In this document: positions 1-9,400 of the stretch, in pieces | Numbering within the stretch: the first letter of the stretch is position 1 | Layout of the letters: each line of letters starts with the position of its first letter | Assembly: GCA_017437125.1 (NCBI GenBank) | Contig: JAFSBV010000033.1 | Span: forward strand, 1 to 64,000 | DNA length: 64,000 nucleotides | DNA from: Bacteroidales bacterium | Lineage (GTDB): Bacteria > Bacteroidota > Bacteroidia > Bacteroidales > UBA932 | Direction of reading: 5' to 3' | Notes under the pieces: generated by a model | Seen by the model: only the letters and a program-made list of their open reading frames with translations | The model's database searches: none | Told to the model about the DNA's origin: nothing | Position numbers and translations under genes: made by a program

Positions 1-399
1 GATGTAACCGAGATCCTTAAGGCCGTCAACAGCATTCTTGTCATAATCTCCCCATGGGAGTCTTGCCTTCATCTGCTTTTCAGCATTGGCAAGAGACACG
101 TTGAGTTCGCCGAGCTTCGCCCTGCAGTCTTCGATGAAGTCAACAGGATCGCCTTCCACATTTACAGTGGCCTTCGCAATAGCTTCGGCATCAGCATCCT
201 TGCTATAGTTGACGCTCTCAAGGAACTCAAGCGCCTTCTTTGCTCTTGAGGCCTTTGCGAACATCTCGGAAGAGTCCTGATCAACAGGCTTTACAGAACG
301 GCTGATGTCCACGACTCCGAGTTCCTGAAGCTGCTCCAGGAAGCCTTCCTTCTCTCCAGTCAGGAGAATGAAGGAATATTTCGTCATTTTAGTTATCAT
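1..399 (-). CDS. ntpI: V/A-type ATPase subunit I (N-terminal part)
   Basis: Subunit I is the membrane stator subunit (a-subunit counterpart) of V/A-type ATPases. Only about the first 130 residues are in the window; the gene runs off the left edge, so its membrane half is not seen. The start MITKMTKYSF at 399 has a clear AGGAGG at 409-414 with a 9-nt gap, but this lies inside the glutamate codons at the end of subunit D. The alternative start is Met at 387. Either way it abuts or overlaps the stop of subunit D (389-391), typical of translational coupling. Identity rests on operon position and the N-terminal pattern (KYSFILLTGEKEGFL, then QELGVVDIS), so it is less certain than A and B. Confidence 0.75.
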   Translation of the reverse strand, partial: MITKMTKYSFILLTGEKEGFLEQLQELGVVDISRSVKPVDQDSSEMFAKASRAKKALEFLESVNYSKDADAEAIAKATVNVEGDPVDFIEDCRAKLGELNVSLANAEKQMKARLPWGDYDKNAVDGLKDLGYI

Positions 400-1006
400 T
401 GTTCTGTTCCTCCTCTTCTTCTATAGCATGTCTGCTCTTTACGATCTTGGAAGCAGCCTTGGAGAGATTCTCCTCGTCTTCCATGTATCGCTTGATCTTT
501 CTGATAGCCTCCTGATATCCAGGAATCTGCACCTTCTCATAAAGGTTCACCTTCTGAGTGGTCTTCTTTCTCTGGAAGTCTAGAATACGTGCTTTCTCCA
601 GATATACCTCAGACTCTATTCCGAGTCTTGACAGTTCCTTGAGTATCGCAACTCCGTCCGCATACCATGCGGGACAGTTGAATGCGTTGAACTCGTGGAT
701 CTCATACTTGATCTCACCGAGGGCCGGTGTCTTTACTCCGGCTACCTTTACAGTGTAGAGGTCAACGTCAACAATCGATATGAGGTTTGCCTGGAATTCA
801 TTCCAAAGCGCTGCGAGATAGTCGTATTTCTTCAGGGCGGCATCAAGATCTTCAATAAGCTTCTCCGAATGGTCCTTGGCCTTCTTCACCTCGAGACGCA
901 ATGCCGACTCCTTGTTCTTGAGTGTCGGGAGGGCATTCTTACGCATCTTGAGCTGCTTGTTCAAGTTGTTCAGAGATGTCTTATTATATTGAAACTTAAT
1001 TGCCAT
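389..1006 (-). CDS. ntpD: V/A-type ATPase subunit D (central stalk)
   Basis: A 205-residue protein, normal length for subunit D, the rotating central-stalk coiled coil. The N-terminus (MAIKFQYNKTSL followed by a long Lys/Leu-rich helix) and the C-terminal helix (IRKIKRYMEDEE) fit the antiparallel coiled coil of the family. It ends in an acidic run (EEEEEQNNDN) whose codons double as the ribosome-binding site of the next gene. It starts 2 nt after the stop of subunit B, so it is in the same operon. Assignment is from family pattern and operon order. Confidence 0.88.
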   Translation of the reverse strand: MAIKFQYNKTSLNNLNKQLKMRKNALPTLKNKESALRLEVKKAKDHSEKLIEDLDAALKKYDYLAALWNEFQANLISIVDVDLYTVKVAGVKTPALGEIKYEIHEFNAFNCPAWYADGVAILKELSRLGIESEVYLEKARILDFQRKKTTQKVNLYEKVQIPGYQEAIRKIKRYMEDEENLSKAASKIVKSRHAIEEEEEQNNDN

Positions 1007-1008
1007 AA

Positions 1009-2331
1009 TTAATTACCTTTCCAATAAGTGTCGATAAGCTCCTGTTTGATACCTGTCTCTGCCTTTGTGAAATATGTTCCGAAGAGCTCCCATGCAGTGT
1101 CGAGCATCTCATCGATCTTGAGATTGACGTCGATTGCAAGAAGTCTTGTAGCATAAGCCTTGGCATAGTCGAGGCATCTGAGGTCATAGTCGCTGAGGTC
1201 GAAACCATTCTCGAGCTTGGTCTTTGCGTTCTGTGCATCGGCGTAGAGACGTACGGAAGCATTCATCACCTGTCCGTGGTCCTTACGTGTCTTCTTACCC
1301 TGAACGAGCTGTTTCAGACGTGAAAGTGAACGGAACGGGTCGATGATGACCTTTCCTGAATCCGGGTCTGTACGAAGGAAGAGCTGTCCCTCTGTGATAT
1401 AACCGGTGTTGTCCGGAATCGCGTGGGTGATGTCTCCGTCGTTGAGGGTTGTCACAGCGATGATGGTGATTGAACCACCTTCAGGGAGCTGTACGGCCTT
1501 CTCATAGATCTTTGCAAGGTCAGAGTAGAGAGATCCTGGCATCGAGTCCTTGGAAGGGATCTGGTCCATACGGTTAGACACTATCGAAAGAGCATCGGCA
1601 TAGAGTGTCATGTCGGTGAGGAGTACGAGAACCTTCTCGTTCTTCTCCACTGCGAAATACTCTGCTGCAGTAAGCGCCATGTCAGGAATGAGGAGTCGCT
1701 CTACAGGTGGCTGTTCGGTAGTGTTCACGAATGAGATGATCTTGTCAAGAGCACCGGCTGCCTCGAATTCATGCTTGAAGTAGAGGTAGTCGTCGTTCGA
1801 AAGACCCATACCTCCGAGGATGATCTTGTCAACGTCTGCACGGAGTGCCACCTGAGCCATTACATTGTTATAAGGCTGGTCAGGGTCAGCGAAGAAAGGA
1901 ATCTTCTGTCCTGACACGAGGGTGTTGTTGAGGTCAATGCCGGCGATACCGGTAGGGATCAGCTGTGAAGGCTGCTTTCTCTTGTATGGGTTTACCGAAG
2001 GACCACCGATCTCTACAGTCTTTCCTTCCACTTCCGGACCACCGTCGATAGGTTCACCGTATGCATTGAAGAAACGTCCTGCAAGCTCGTCGCTTACGTT
2101 GAGGGTTGGTGCTCCACCGAGGAATACGACCTCGGCATTGGTAGGGATACCCTCTGTTCCTGAGAAGATCTGGAGTGTAACGAGGTCTCCCTTTGTCTTA
2201 ACCACCTGAGCAAGGCGGCCGTCAACGAGTGCGAGCTCGTCATTTGATACACCTGTCGCCTTTAGCGAAACTGTAGCCTTTGTGATGGCTTCCAGCTGTG
2301 TATATACTTTCTGAAATGCCTTATTTGCCAT
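1009..2331 (-). CDS. ntpB: V/A-type ATPase subunit B (non-catalytic)
   Basis: A 440-residue regulatory nucleotide-binding subunit of the V1/A1 head. It lacks a Walker A P-loop, as expected for B, and keeps the family signatures GPSVNPYKRKQPSQ and LLTDMTLYADALS. The C-terminus shows the helical region that binds the stalk. Its start at 2331 overlaps the stop of subunit A by 11 nt. With A it would form the hexameric head. Ion specificity (H+ or Na+) cannot be read from this subunit. Confidence 0.96.
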   Translation of the reverse strand: MANKAFQKVYTQLEAITKATVSLKATGVSNDELALVDGRLAQVVKTKGDLVTLQIFSGTEGIPTNAEVVFLGGAPTLNVSDELAGRFFNAYGEPIDGGPEVEGKTVEIGGPSVNPYKRKQPSQLIPTGIAGIDLNNTLVSGQKIPFFADPDQPYNNVMAQVALRADVDKIILGGMGLSNDDYLYFKHEFEAAGALDKIISFVNTTEQPPVERLLIPDMALTAAEYFAVEKNEKVLVLLTDMTLYADALSIVSNRMDQIPSKDSMPGSLYSDLAKIYEKAVQLPEGGSITIIAVTTLNDGDITHAIPDNTGYITEGQLFLRTDPDSGKVIIDPFRSLSRLKQLVQGKKTRKDHGQVMNASVRLYADAQNAKTKLENGFDLSDYDLRCLDYAKAYATRLLAIDVNLKIDEMLDTAWELFGTYFTKAETGIKQELIDTYWKGN

Positions 2332-4072
2332 TGCTTAGAAGATTATTGAGTTTTTCCTGATATTCGTAGAATCTTTCACTCTGGAACTCAGAGTAGTTCA
2401 TCTGTCTGAGAGCGTTGATGAGTTCCTTGAAATAGTTGCGGCACTCCTCGAAGTCCTCGAATGTGAAGTCACGCTCGCAGATACCCATTACAAGCTCGAG
2501 CATGTATTTCTGACGCTCGATAGGGCAGAGGGCGTCGATGTCGTCGAATGCGTCCTGCTGGAGGATCACGAAGTCAAGAAGCTCTGATTTCCAGAATACC
2601 TCGTGGTAGCTCATAGGCACACCGTCGTCACCGAGGATGTTGATCTGGTCATTGGCTTCCTTACCCTTGCGGACAATGTTCTTCGCACGCTCGACCATCT
2701 CAACCCATCCTGGCATGATGGTCTCGTTGAGGTACTCGCGGATCTCAGGATACTCGAGATACTTTGAATATGAGTCGATTGGGTTGACTGCAGGATAACG
2801 CTTCTGGTCAGCACGGTTCTGCTCGAGAGCATAGAAGCAGCGTGCCGCCTTCTTGGTTGACTCTGTTACAGGCTCCTTGAGGTTACCTCCGGCTGGAGAC
2901 ACTGTACCGATGAATGTAACTGCACCTGTCTGGCCGTTATTGAGGATAACCATACCTGCACGTGCGTAGAAGCTTGAGATGATTGCTGAAAGATCGACAG
3001 GGAATGCGTCTGCTCCCGGAAGTTCCTCCATACGGTTGGACATCTCTCGGAGGGCCTGTGCCCAGCGTGAAGTCGAGTCGGCGAGGAGGAGAACCTTCAT
3101 TCCCATCGCGCGGTAGTACTCGCAGATAGTCATCGCTGTATAAACGGATGCCTCACGGGCAGCCACAGGCATGTTTGAAGTGTTGCAGATGATGGTTGTA
3201 CGTTCCATCAGGTGACGTCCTGTATGCGGGTCGATGAGTTCAGGGAACTCTGCGAAGATCTCCACAACCTCGTTCGCACGCTCACCACAGGCTGCCATTA
3301 CGATAACGTCAGCGTCACCCTGCTTTGCAATTGCATGCTGAAGCACGGTCTTGCCACATCCGAACGGACCCGGGATGAAGCCTGTACCGCCTTCTGCGAT
3401 AGGGTTGAGGGTGTCGATTGCACGTACTCCTGTCTCCATGATCTTTGATGGCCTTGGCTTGTCCTTGTAGCCTTTGATCGCCACCTTTACAGGCCATTTC
3501 TGCCACATGGTCACGTTTACATCCTCGCCTTCAGAGTTAGTAAGGACTGCAATGACCTTATCGATATTGTACTGTCCTGCTTCGGCTACAGACTTTACTG
3601 TATATTCTCCCTTGAAGCTGAACGGAACCATGATCTTGTGAGGAAGCCATCCTTCCTTCACTTCTCCGAGCCAGTCTGCAGCCACTACCTTGTCACCCTT
3701 CTTTGCGATAGGTGTGAAGTCCCAGAGCTTCTCGTGGTTGAGCGGATCTGTGTATTCTCCCTTCTTGAGGAATACACCTGTCATTGTGGTGAGGTCGTTC
3801 TGAAGACCGTCATAGCTGCTGGAGAGAAGACCTGGACCGAGGGTAGCCTCGAGCATCCTGTCTTCAAACTCAACCATGTCACCGTTCTTGAGTCCACGGG
3901 TGCTTTCAAAGACCTGCACTGCTGCGTTCTTACCGTTTACCTTGATGACCTCGGCCATGAGCTTTGTGTCACCTACGGTAATGTAGCAGATCTCATTCTG
4001 CGACACCGGTCCGTCGGCCTCTACAGTCACAAGGTTTGAAACGATACCCGTAACTTTACCAGTTGTTTTCAT
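2321..4072 (-). CDS. ntpA: V/A-type ATPase subunit A (catalytic)
   Basis: A 583-residue catalytic subunit, standard length. It has the Walker A motif GPFGCGKTV, the Walker B-like region MKVLLLADSTSRWAQALRE and the non-homologous insert typical of A subunits (region GEYTDPLNHEKLWDFTP). It hydrolyses or makes ATP at the A/B interface. It lies 18 nt after the DUF2764 gene and overlaps subunit B. Operon order E-DUF2764-A-B-D-I matches the reduced bacterial V-ATPase clusters known from Bacteroidota, Chlamydiae and spirochaetes. Confidence 0.97.
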   Translation of the reverse strand: MKTTGKVTGIVSNLVTVEADGPVSQNEICYITVGDTKLMAEVIKVNGKNAAVQVFESTRGLKNGDMVEFEDRMLEATLGPGLLSSSYDGLQNDLTTMTGVFLKKGEYTDPLNHEKLWDFTPIAKKGDKVVAADWLGEVKEGWLPHKIMVPFSFKGEYTVKSVAEAGQYNIDKVIAVLTNSEGEDVNVTMWQKWPVKVAIKGYKDKPRPSKIMETGVRAIDTLNPIAEGGTGFIPGPFGCGKTVLQHAIAKQGDADVIVMAACGERANEVVEIFAEFPELIDPHTGRHLMERTTIICNTSNMPVAAREASVYTAMTICEYYRAMGMKVLLLADSTSRWAQALREMSNRMEELPGADAFPVDLSAIISSFYARAGMVILNNGQTGAVTFIGTVSPAGGNLKEPVTESTKKAARCFYALEQNRADQKRYPAVNPIDSYSKYLEYPEIREYLNETIMPGWVEMVERAKNIVRKGKEANDQINILGDDGVPMSYHEVFWKSELLDFVILQQDAFDDIDALCPIERQKYMLELVMGICERDFTFEDFEECRNYFKELINALRQMNYSEFQSERFYEYQEKLNNLLSNGK

Positions 4073-4090
4073 ATTGCTTTTGAATTTTAA

Positions 4091-4723
4091 TTATTTCTCA
4101 TTGTATTCGACTCCCTTGAATGTGCCGCGCACCTCATCGACGAGTTTCTTGAACATCGCACGTCCGGTCTCCTCGTCGAGGATAAGCCATCTGCGGATGA
4201 TCATCATCTTCACCATCATTCCGAGTATCTTGTCAAAGTTGAGATAGTCGAAAAGAGTGATTTCGTCGATCTTGTCCCAGTAGAGGTCGTCAATGCCTCG
4301 CTCTCTGGAGAGGATATCGTGGCCTTCGAGGATGCTCTGCAGCTTTGCAGACTCCTTGAATTCCGGCTCCTCCGGTTCAAGGCCGGTCTCTTCTGCCTCA
4401 GGATCTCTGAGTGTAAGGACATCCTTTTCAGGATCCCTGCCCAAAGCCTGGTTCAGATACCTGACCTTCTGGTTGCGCACATTCAGATCGAACTGGAAGA
4501 ACTCCCTGATGAATCCGAGTCTGTGCGACAATGCTTCCCTGTAGAGCTCCGGGCCGATCTGGTCCTTGTCGAATCCTTTTACGATGAAGTCGAGCACTTC
4601 GTTGTCCTTTTCGGACAGAAGTTCTCTGACCTGACCGATGTATTCGTCAAGGCTCTTCTCACCCTGCCTCCAGTCGGGAGTAAAGTCAGGAAGACCTGCT
4701 ATGATGTAAACGTAATTGCTCAT
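4091..4723 (-). CDS. DUF2764 family protein in the V-ATPase operon
   Basis: A 210-residue protein beginning MSNYVYIIAGLPDF, recognised as the DUF2764 type regularly found between subunits E and A in such operons. It is mostly charged and predicted helical, with no signal peptide or membrane segment. It overlaps the stop of subunit E by 1 nt (4723), so the two are co-translated. No recognisable subunit C or F gene is visible in the operon, and this protein is the natural candidate to stand in for subunit C; that role is inferred from position only. Confidence 0.8.
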   Translation of the reverse strand: MSNYVYIIAGLPDFTPDWRQGEKSLDEYIGQVRELLSEKDNEVLDFIVKGFDKDQIGPELYREALSHRLGFIREFFQFDLNVRNQKVRYLNQALGRDPEKDVLTLRDPEAEETGLEPEEPEFKESAKLQSILEGHDILSRERGIDDLYWDKIDEITLFDYLNFDKILGMMVKMMIIRRWLILDEETGRAMFKKLVDEVRGTFKGVEYNEK

Positions 4724-5328
4724 TATCCGAAGAGAAGTTTCTTTGTTGCTGGTCTGAGGTACTCTGAAATGAGCTGGCTGAAAGTCTCCTCAGTAAAGCT
4801 TACGAAATAGCCGCCGTCCTTAGGACCGATCTGGAAGCCTCCGGCAACCTTCTTTGAGAATGAAGCCTCGACACCTGCACCGAGAATCTTTGCAAGTTCC
4901 TTGGTCGCGAACGGTTCAAGATCCTTCTTGAGTGATTCAGGGAGGATGAGATTCAGGTCAACAGGACCTTCTGTAGTGAATTTCTCAGCGACAGCCTTGA
5001 TGAGATCCTTGATGAAATCAGCTGATGAAAGAGCCGTCTTCACAGCCTCGCCAGTCATCTTGCCTACGATCAGAGTCTCGATGTCCTTCTTGGTGGCTGC
5101 AATGCTCTGATTGGCCGCCATCTTGACATCTGATGCTGTCTTGGTCTTGATCTCCTCAGCCTGTTTCTGAGCAGCAGCAATAATCTGCGCTGCCTCAGCC
5201 TGTGCCTTGGCAATCATTTCGTCCACCTGTGCCTTTGCTTTTGCAAGAAGTTCTTCGCCTTCCTGCTTTCCTTTTGACAGACCTTCATTGTAAAGTTTGT
5301 CTGTCAGTTCCTGCAATTTGTTCTGCAT
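4723..5328 (-). CDS. ntpE: V/A-type ATPase subunit E (peripheral stalk)
   Basis: A 201-residue protein and the first gene of the operon. Residues about 1-90 form an Ala/Glu/Lys-rich heptad-like helix (repeats such as AKAKAQVDEMIAKAQ), followed by a globular C-terminal part, the architecture of the peripheral stalk subunit E. It is preceded by a good promoter at 5374-5404. The assignment relies on coiled-coil architecture and operon position, since E subunits diverge quickly. Confidence 0.87.
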   Translation of the reverse strand: MQNKLQELTDKLYNEGLSKGKQEGEELLAKAKAQVDEMIAKAQAEAAQIIAAAQKQAEEIKTKTASDVKMAANQSIAATKKDIETLIVGKMTGEAVKTALSSADFIKDLIKAVAEKFTTEGPVDLNLILPESLKKDLEPFATKELAKILGAGVEASFSKKVAGGFQIGPKDGGYFVSFTEETFSQLISEYLRPATKKLLFG

Positions 5329-5373
5329 ATCCGGATATTTATATTTTTGGTTATATTTTATTCCTTATCTCGG

Positions 5374-5404
5374 CAAATTTACTAATAAATCGGCGAGGAA
5401 ACAA
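5374..5404 (-). promoter_or_regulatory. Promoter of the V-ATPase operon
   Basis: On the minus strand a -33 TTG (5402-5404) is followed after 20 nt by TAAATTTG (5374-5381), matching the Bacteroidota vegetative consensus TTG-N19-21-TAnnTTTG. The leader to the subunit E start would be about 40 nt. Confidence 0.75.
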
Positions 5405-5455
5405 TCTATTTTTGTTTAAATTTTCAAAATAGTTGTCTTCCTCGCCGAGCGATTA
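5391..5455 (-). terminator. Long inverted repeat downstream of metF
   Basis: CGGCGAGGAA-ACAA (5391-5404) pairs with TTGTCTTCCTCGCCG (5441-5455) with one bulge, around an AT-rich loop of about 36 nt. It sits after the metF stop on the minus strand and is followed by TTTATTAG. It probably ends the metH-metF transcript. Its left arm contains the -33 element of the V-ATPase promoter. Confidence 0.55.
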
Positions 5456-5487
5456 TCCTATAGGTTGATTTATAGTCTTTTATGCAA

Positions 5488-6447
5488 TCAGAAACATTCC
5501 TTAAGGATATTTACGATATTCTGTGATTTTCCCATCGTGTAGAAATGAACTGCCGGAACCCCATGTGCAATCAGATCCCTGCACTGTTCTATACACCATT
5601 CCGTACCTATCCGGTAAACGGCTTCCTTGTCAGTTCCGGCCTTTGCGATTTCCGAAGTAAGCTCTACAGGGATATCAAGCGAAAAAGACTCCGGAATCAT
5701 GTTGATCTGCCTTGCCGTTGACAGTGGCTTCAGACCCGGAATGATCGGGACGGTGATTCCGGCTTCGCGGCATCTTCTTACGAAATCATAATAGACATTG
5801 TTGTCGAAGAACATCTGGGTTATGATGTAATCGGCTCCGGCATCGATCTTTTTCTTCAGATTCTCGATGTCGGTCTCTATGTTCGCCGCTTCAAAATGCT
5901 TCTCCGGATATCCTCCCACGCCGATGCAGAAATATCTGTCGCTGTCACCTTCCTTGCGGTTCCTCTGATAACCGGCACTTCCCTGATATCTTCGGATGCC
6001 TTCTACCAGTTCACTGGCATATCTGTATCCTCCAGGTGTAGGGGAGAATCTCTTTTCACCTGTCATGCTGTCGCCTCTGAGAGCAACTATATTGTTGATT
6101 CCCAGGAATTCCAGATTGTCAAGCTTGCTCTCGATCTCCTCGGCGGTAGTACCTGCACAGATGATGTGCGGGACTGTTTCAACGTCATATCTCGACATTA
6201 TGGCGGCACATACGGTGGTCTCGCTTATGCGGTTGCGGACAAGATGACGGCTGAATGAACCGTCTGCTTCCTCACGGAATTCGAATTCATCCCTATGGCT
6301 TGTCACATTGATATATTTAGGACTGAACTCCATGAAGGGCGCTATGCTCTCGATAAGTTCCTTCTTCGTGATTCCCCTGAGCGGCGGCACGATCTCCAGT
6401 GAAGGATATGCCTTCGTACTGCCTGTCAATATATCTGATATCTTCAT
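5488..6447 (-). CDS. metF: 5,10-methylenetetrahydrofolate reductase
   Basis: A 319-residue TIM-barrel flavoprotein that reduces 5,10-CH2-THF to 5-CH3-THF, the methyl donor for MetH. Signatures include the substrate-loop region LEIVPPLRG near the start, the NIVALRGD motif, and GADYIITQMFFDN. Length is close to the usual bacterial MetF (about 300). It is the last gene of the series, 37 nt after metH, so methyl-donor supply and use are made together. Confidence 0.96.
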   Translation of the reverse strand: MKISDILTGSTKAYPSLEIVPPLRGITKKELIESIAPFMEFSPKYINVTSHRDEFEFREEADGSFSRHLVRNRISETTVCAAIMSRYDVETVPHIICAGTTAEEIESKLDNLEFLGINNIVALRGDSMTGEKRFSPTPGGYRYASELVEGIRRYQGSAGYQRNRKEGDSDRYFCIGVGGYPEKHFEAANIETDIENLKKKIDAGADYIITQMFFDNNVYYDFVRRCREAGITVPIIPGLKPLSTARQINMIPESFSLDIPVELTSEIAKAGTDKEAVYRIGTEWCIEQCRDLIAHGVPAVHFYTMGKSQNIVNILKECF

Positions 6448-6484
6448 GATATATGGAGTTTAATGATTTGATGTTGTTCTATGT

Positions 6485-9400
6485 TCATTTCAGCAGATGA
6501 CCCAGAAAACGGCGTGCGGTCTGTTCGTCCATGCCTCTGCGTGAAGCATATTCCTCATACTGTTTCTGAGATATCCTGCGGATATCCGGATAAGAGGCAT
6601 CAGGATGCATGAATATCATTCCGCATATGCATGATTCCGGAACCATCGCATAGCTTTCTGTCAGCCTGATCTCCAATCTTTCGCTTTCTGGAAGTAGTTC
6701 CAGGATGTCTTTCTTCAGAGTATGGTCAGGACAGCTGGCATAACCGGCAGCAGGCTTGATTATCTTTGCAGATGCGGAAATGCCTTCCTTGATTGCAGGA
6801 TCGTTCTGAAGCTTTCTGTCCAGCCAGCTTGAAGCCGCCTCCGCCATCGTCATCCGTACAGTACGTCCTACGAGATCTTCGTATTTGTTGCTGCAGGCAG
6901 GACAGCAGCAGCCTTCTTCGTGAGCGTCATTTGCCTTTACGCTGATGGCAAAGACTCCGAATGCAGAAGTCCTGCCATTGCTGCACGGAATGACGAAATC
7001 GCTGAGAGACAGCATCTTTCCCTCTTCCTGTCTCATCATAGGAATCGTCCTTTCGCCCTTTTCAGTCCTGACTATGATGCTGTCGTTCTTAGAGCAGGCA
7101 TCATAAAACCGTACTGCTAACCTGATCTTGAAATTTCCTACCGCGATCTCTTCCTCCGCATCCCTTCTCAGCTGCATGAGTTCAGCCACTTCAGGGACAG
7201 GACTTCCATACCTTACGCCCCATATGGCATGAAGCATTTTCCAGTCGAAATACTGTACAGCCTCCTCGATCGGCAGCTCCATGTATGAGATGCTTTCCGG
7301 CAGTCTTACGTTATATGTTTCTCTTGCGAATCCTTCAGGCCTGATCTTCCATTCTGTCTTTGTCTCCTCTGCCTTTCCGCGAGATTCATACAGAGTTCTG
7401 ATGCGATCCTGTTCCTGATGCTGCTCGGCTTCGAATGCCTTTCTGTCAGAAATGAACTTCTTTGCCATGACAGCTGCAGCAGATGCATCGGCTCCATAAA
7501 ATACATGATCATACAGAGGGGCGAGCTTGACGGAAGTATGCAGTGCAGATGTCGTGGCTCCTCCTATGAAAAGAGGCTTGTCCATGCCCCGGGCCTTCAT
7601 TTCGCGGCATATCTCTTCCATCTGGTATAATGAAGGGGTTATGAGTCCGCTCACAGCTATGATGTCGGCATCAGTTTCCTTCGCCTTGTCCAGGATGGTC
7701 TCCTTATCCACCATGACTCCGAGATCTATGACCTCGAAACCGTTGCAGCTCAGCACTATACCGGTAATGTTCTTGCCGATGTCGTGAACGTCTCCCTTCA
7801 CTGTAGCGATGACGACCTTCGGTCTGCCGGTTTCCCTGTCATCCGAATTCATGAACGGCTCGAGTATGCTGACAGCATCCCTCATCACCTTTGCAGACTT
7901 CACTACCTGCGGCAGAAACATCTTTCCGTCCCCGAACAGACGGCCTACTGTCTCCATGCCTGCCATAAGAGGCCCCTCGATGATTGCGAGAGCACTGCCA
8001 TATGTGGTCATAGCCTCTTCAAGATCGGTTTCCAGACCGTATGAACGGCCATGTACGAGGGCATTCTTCAGCCTTTCTTCAAGAGGTGCTGCATTGCCTC
8101 CTTCAGGAGTTCCTGAAGCCATATCTTTTGAAGCCTCCTTCTCTGCAAGCATGGCCGAGGCTTTCTCGAGAAGCCTTTCCACTGCCTGCGGATCCTTGTC
8201 GAAGATCACGTCTTCTACGCATCTGAGAAGCTCAGGTTCGATATCGTCATAAACTTGAAGCATTGAAGGATTCAATATCGCCATGTCCATTCCTGCCTTC
8301 ACCGCATGGTATAGGAAAGCGGAATGCATTGCCTCGCGGACGGCATTGTTGCCTCGGAAGGCAAACGAAAGGTTCGATACTCCTCCGGATGTCAGTGCGC
8401 CAGGAAGATTTGCCTTTATCCATCTTACGGCTTCAATGAAGTCAACGGCATATCTGGCGTGTTCGCGGATTCCTGTGCCTATGGAAAGTATGTTCACATC
8501 AAATATGATGTCTTCCGGGGCGATTCCTGCCTTTTCCGTGAGCAGCTTGTAGGCTCTTGAACATATCTCGATCTTCCGGTCATATGTGGTTGCCTGTCCG
8601 GCTTCATCAAATGCCATCACCACAATGGCTGCTCCGAACATGGCAGCCTCTCTTGCCTTGGTCAGAAATGCCTCTTCTCCTTCCTTCAGGCTTATGGAAT
8701 TCACGATACATTTGCCTTGTGCGTTCTTAAGGCCGGCAAGAACAGTGTCCCAATGCGATGAATCTATCATCAGAGCGGCCTTCGCTACGGCAGGGTCATT
8801 GGAAATATATCTGACGAAACGTTCCATTTCCCTGGCGCTGTCCAGCATCGCATCATCCATGTTTATGTCTATGATCGATGCACCGTCCTCGATCTGCTTT
8901 GCAGCAATCTGCAGACCTGATTCATAATCGCCTGCCGCAATCAGTTTCGCGAACTTGCGGGATCCTGCCACATTAGTCCTTTCGCCGACATTCGTGAAGT
9001 TGTTTCGTCTGACATCGACACTTACGGCCTCCAGACCGCTCACCTTCAGGACTTTGTCCTGGAAACTGTCCTGATTCCCGGATGAGTTACGTGGAGCTAT
9101 GCCGTTGACAGCATCGGATATGGCTCTTATATGGTCAGGAGTAGTTCCGCAACATCCTCCGACAATATTGACGAGGCCTTTCGAAGCCATGATCTTTACC
9201 TGATCGGCCATGTCCTGAGGACTCTGGTCATATCCTCCCATCTCGTTCGGCAGACCGGCGTTAGGATAGCAGCTCACTCCGCATCCGCACCATTTGCCTG
9301 TTTCTTCTATCATCGGCATGAGGTCAGCCGCTCCAAGCGAGCAGTTAAGGCCGAATGCTGTGACAGGGTAGTGCCGGACAGACGTATAAAATGCCTCCAG

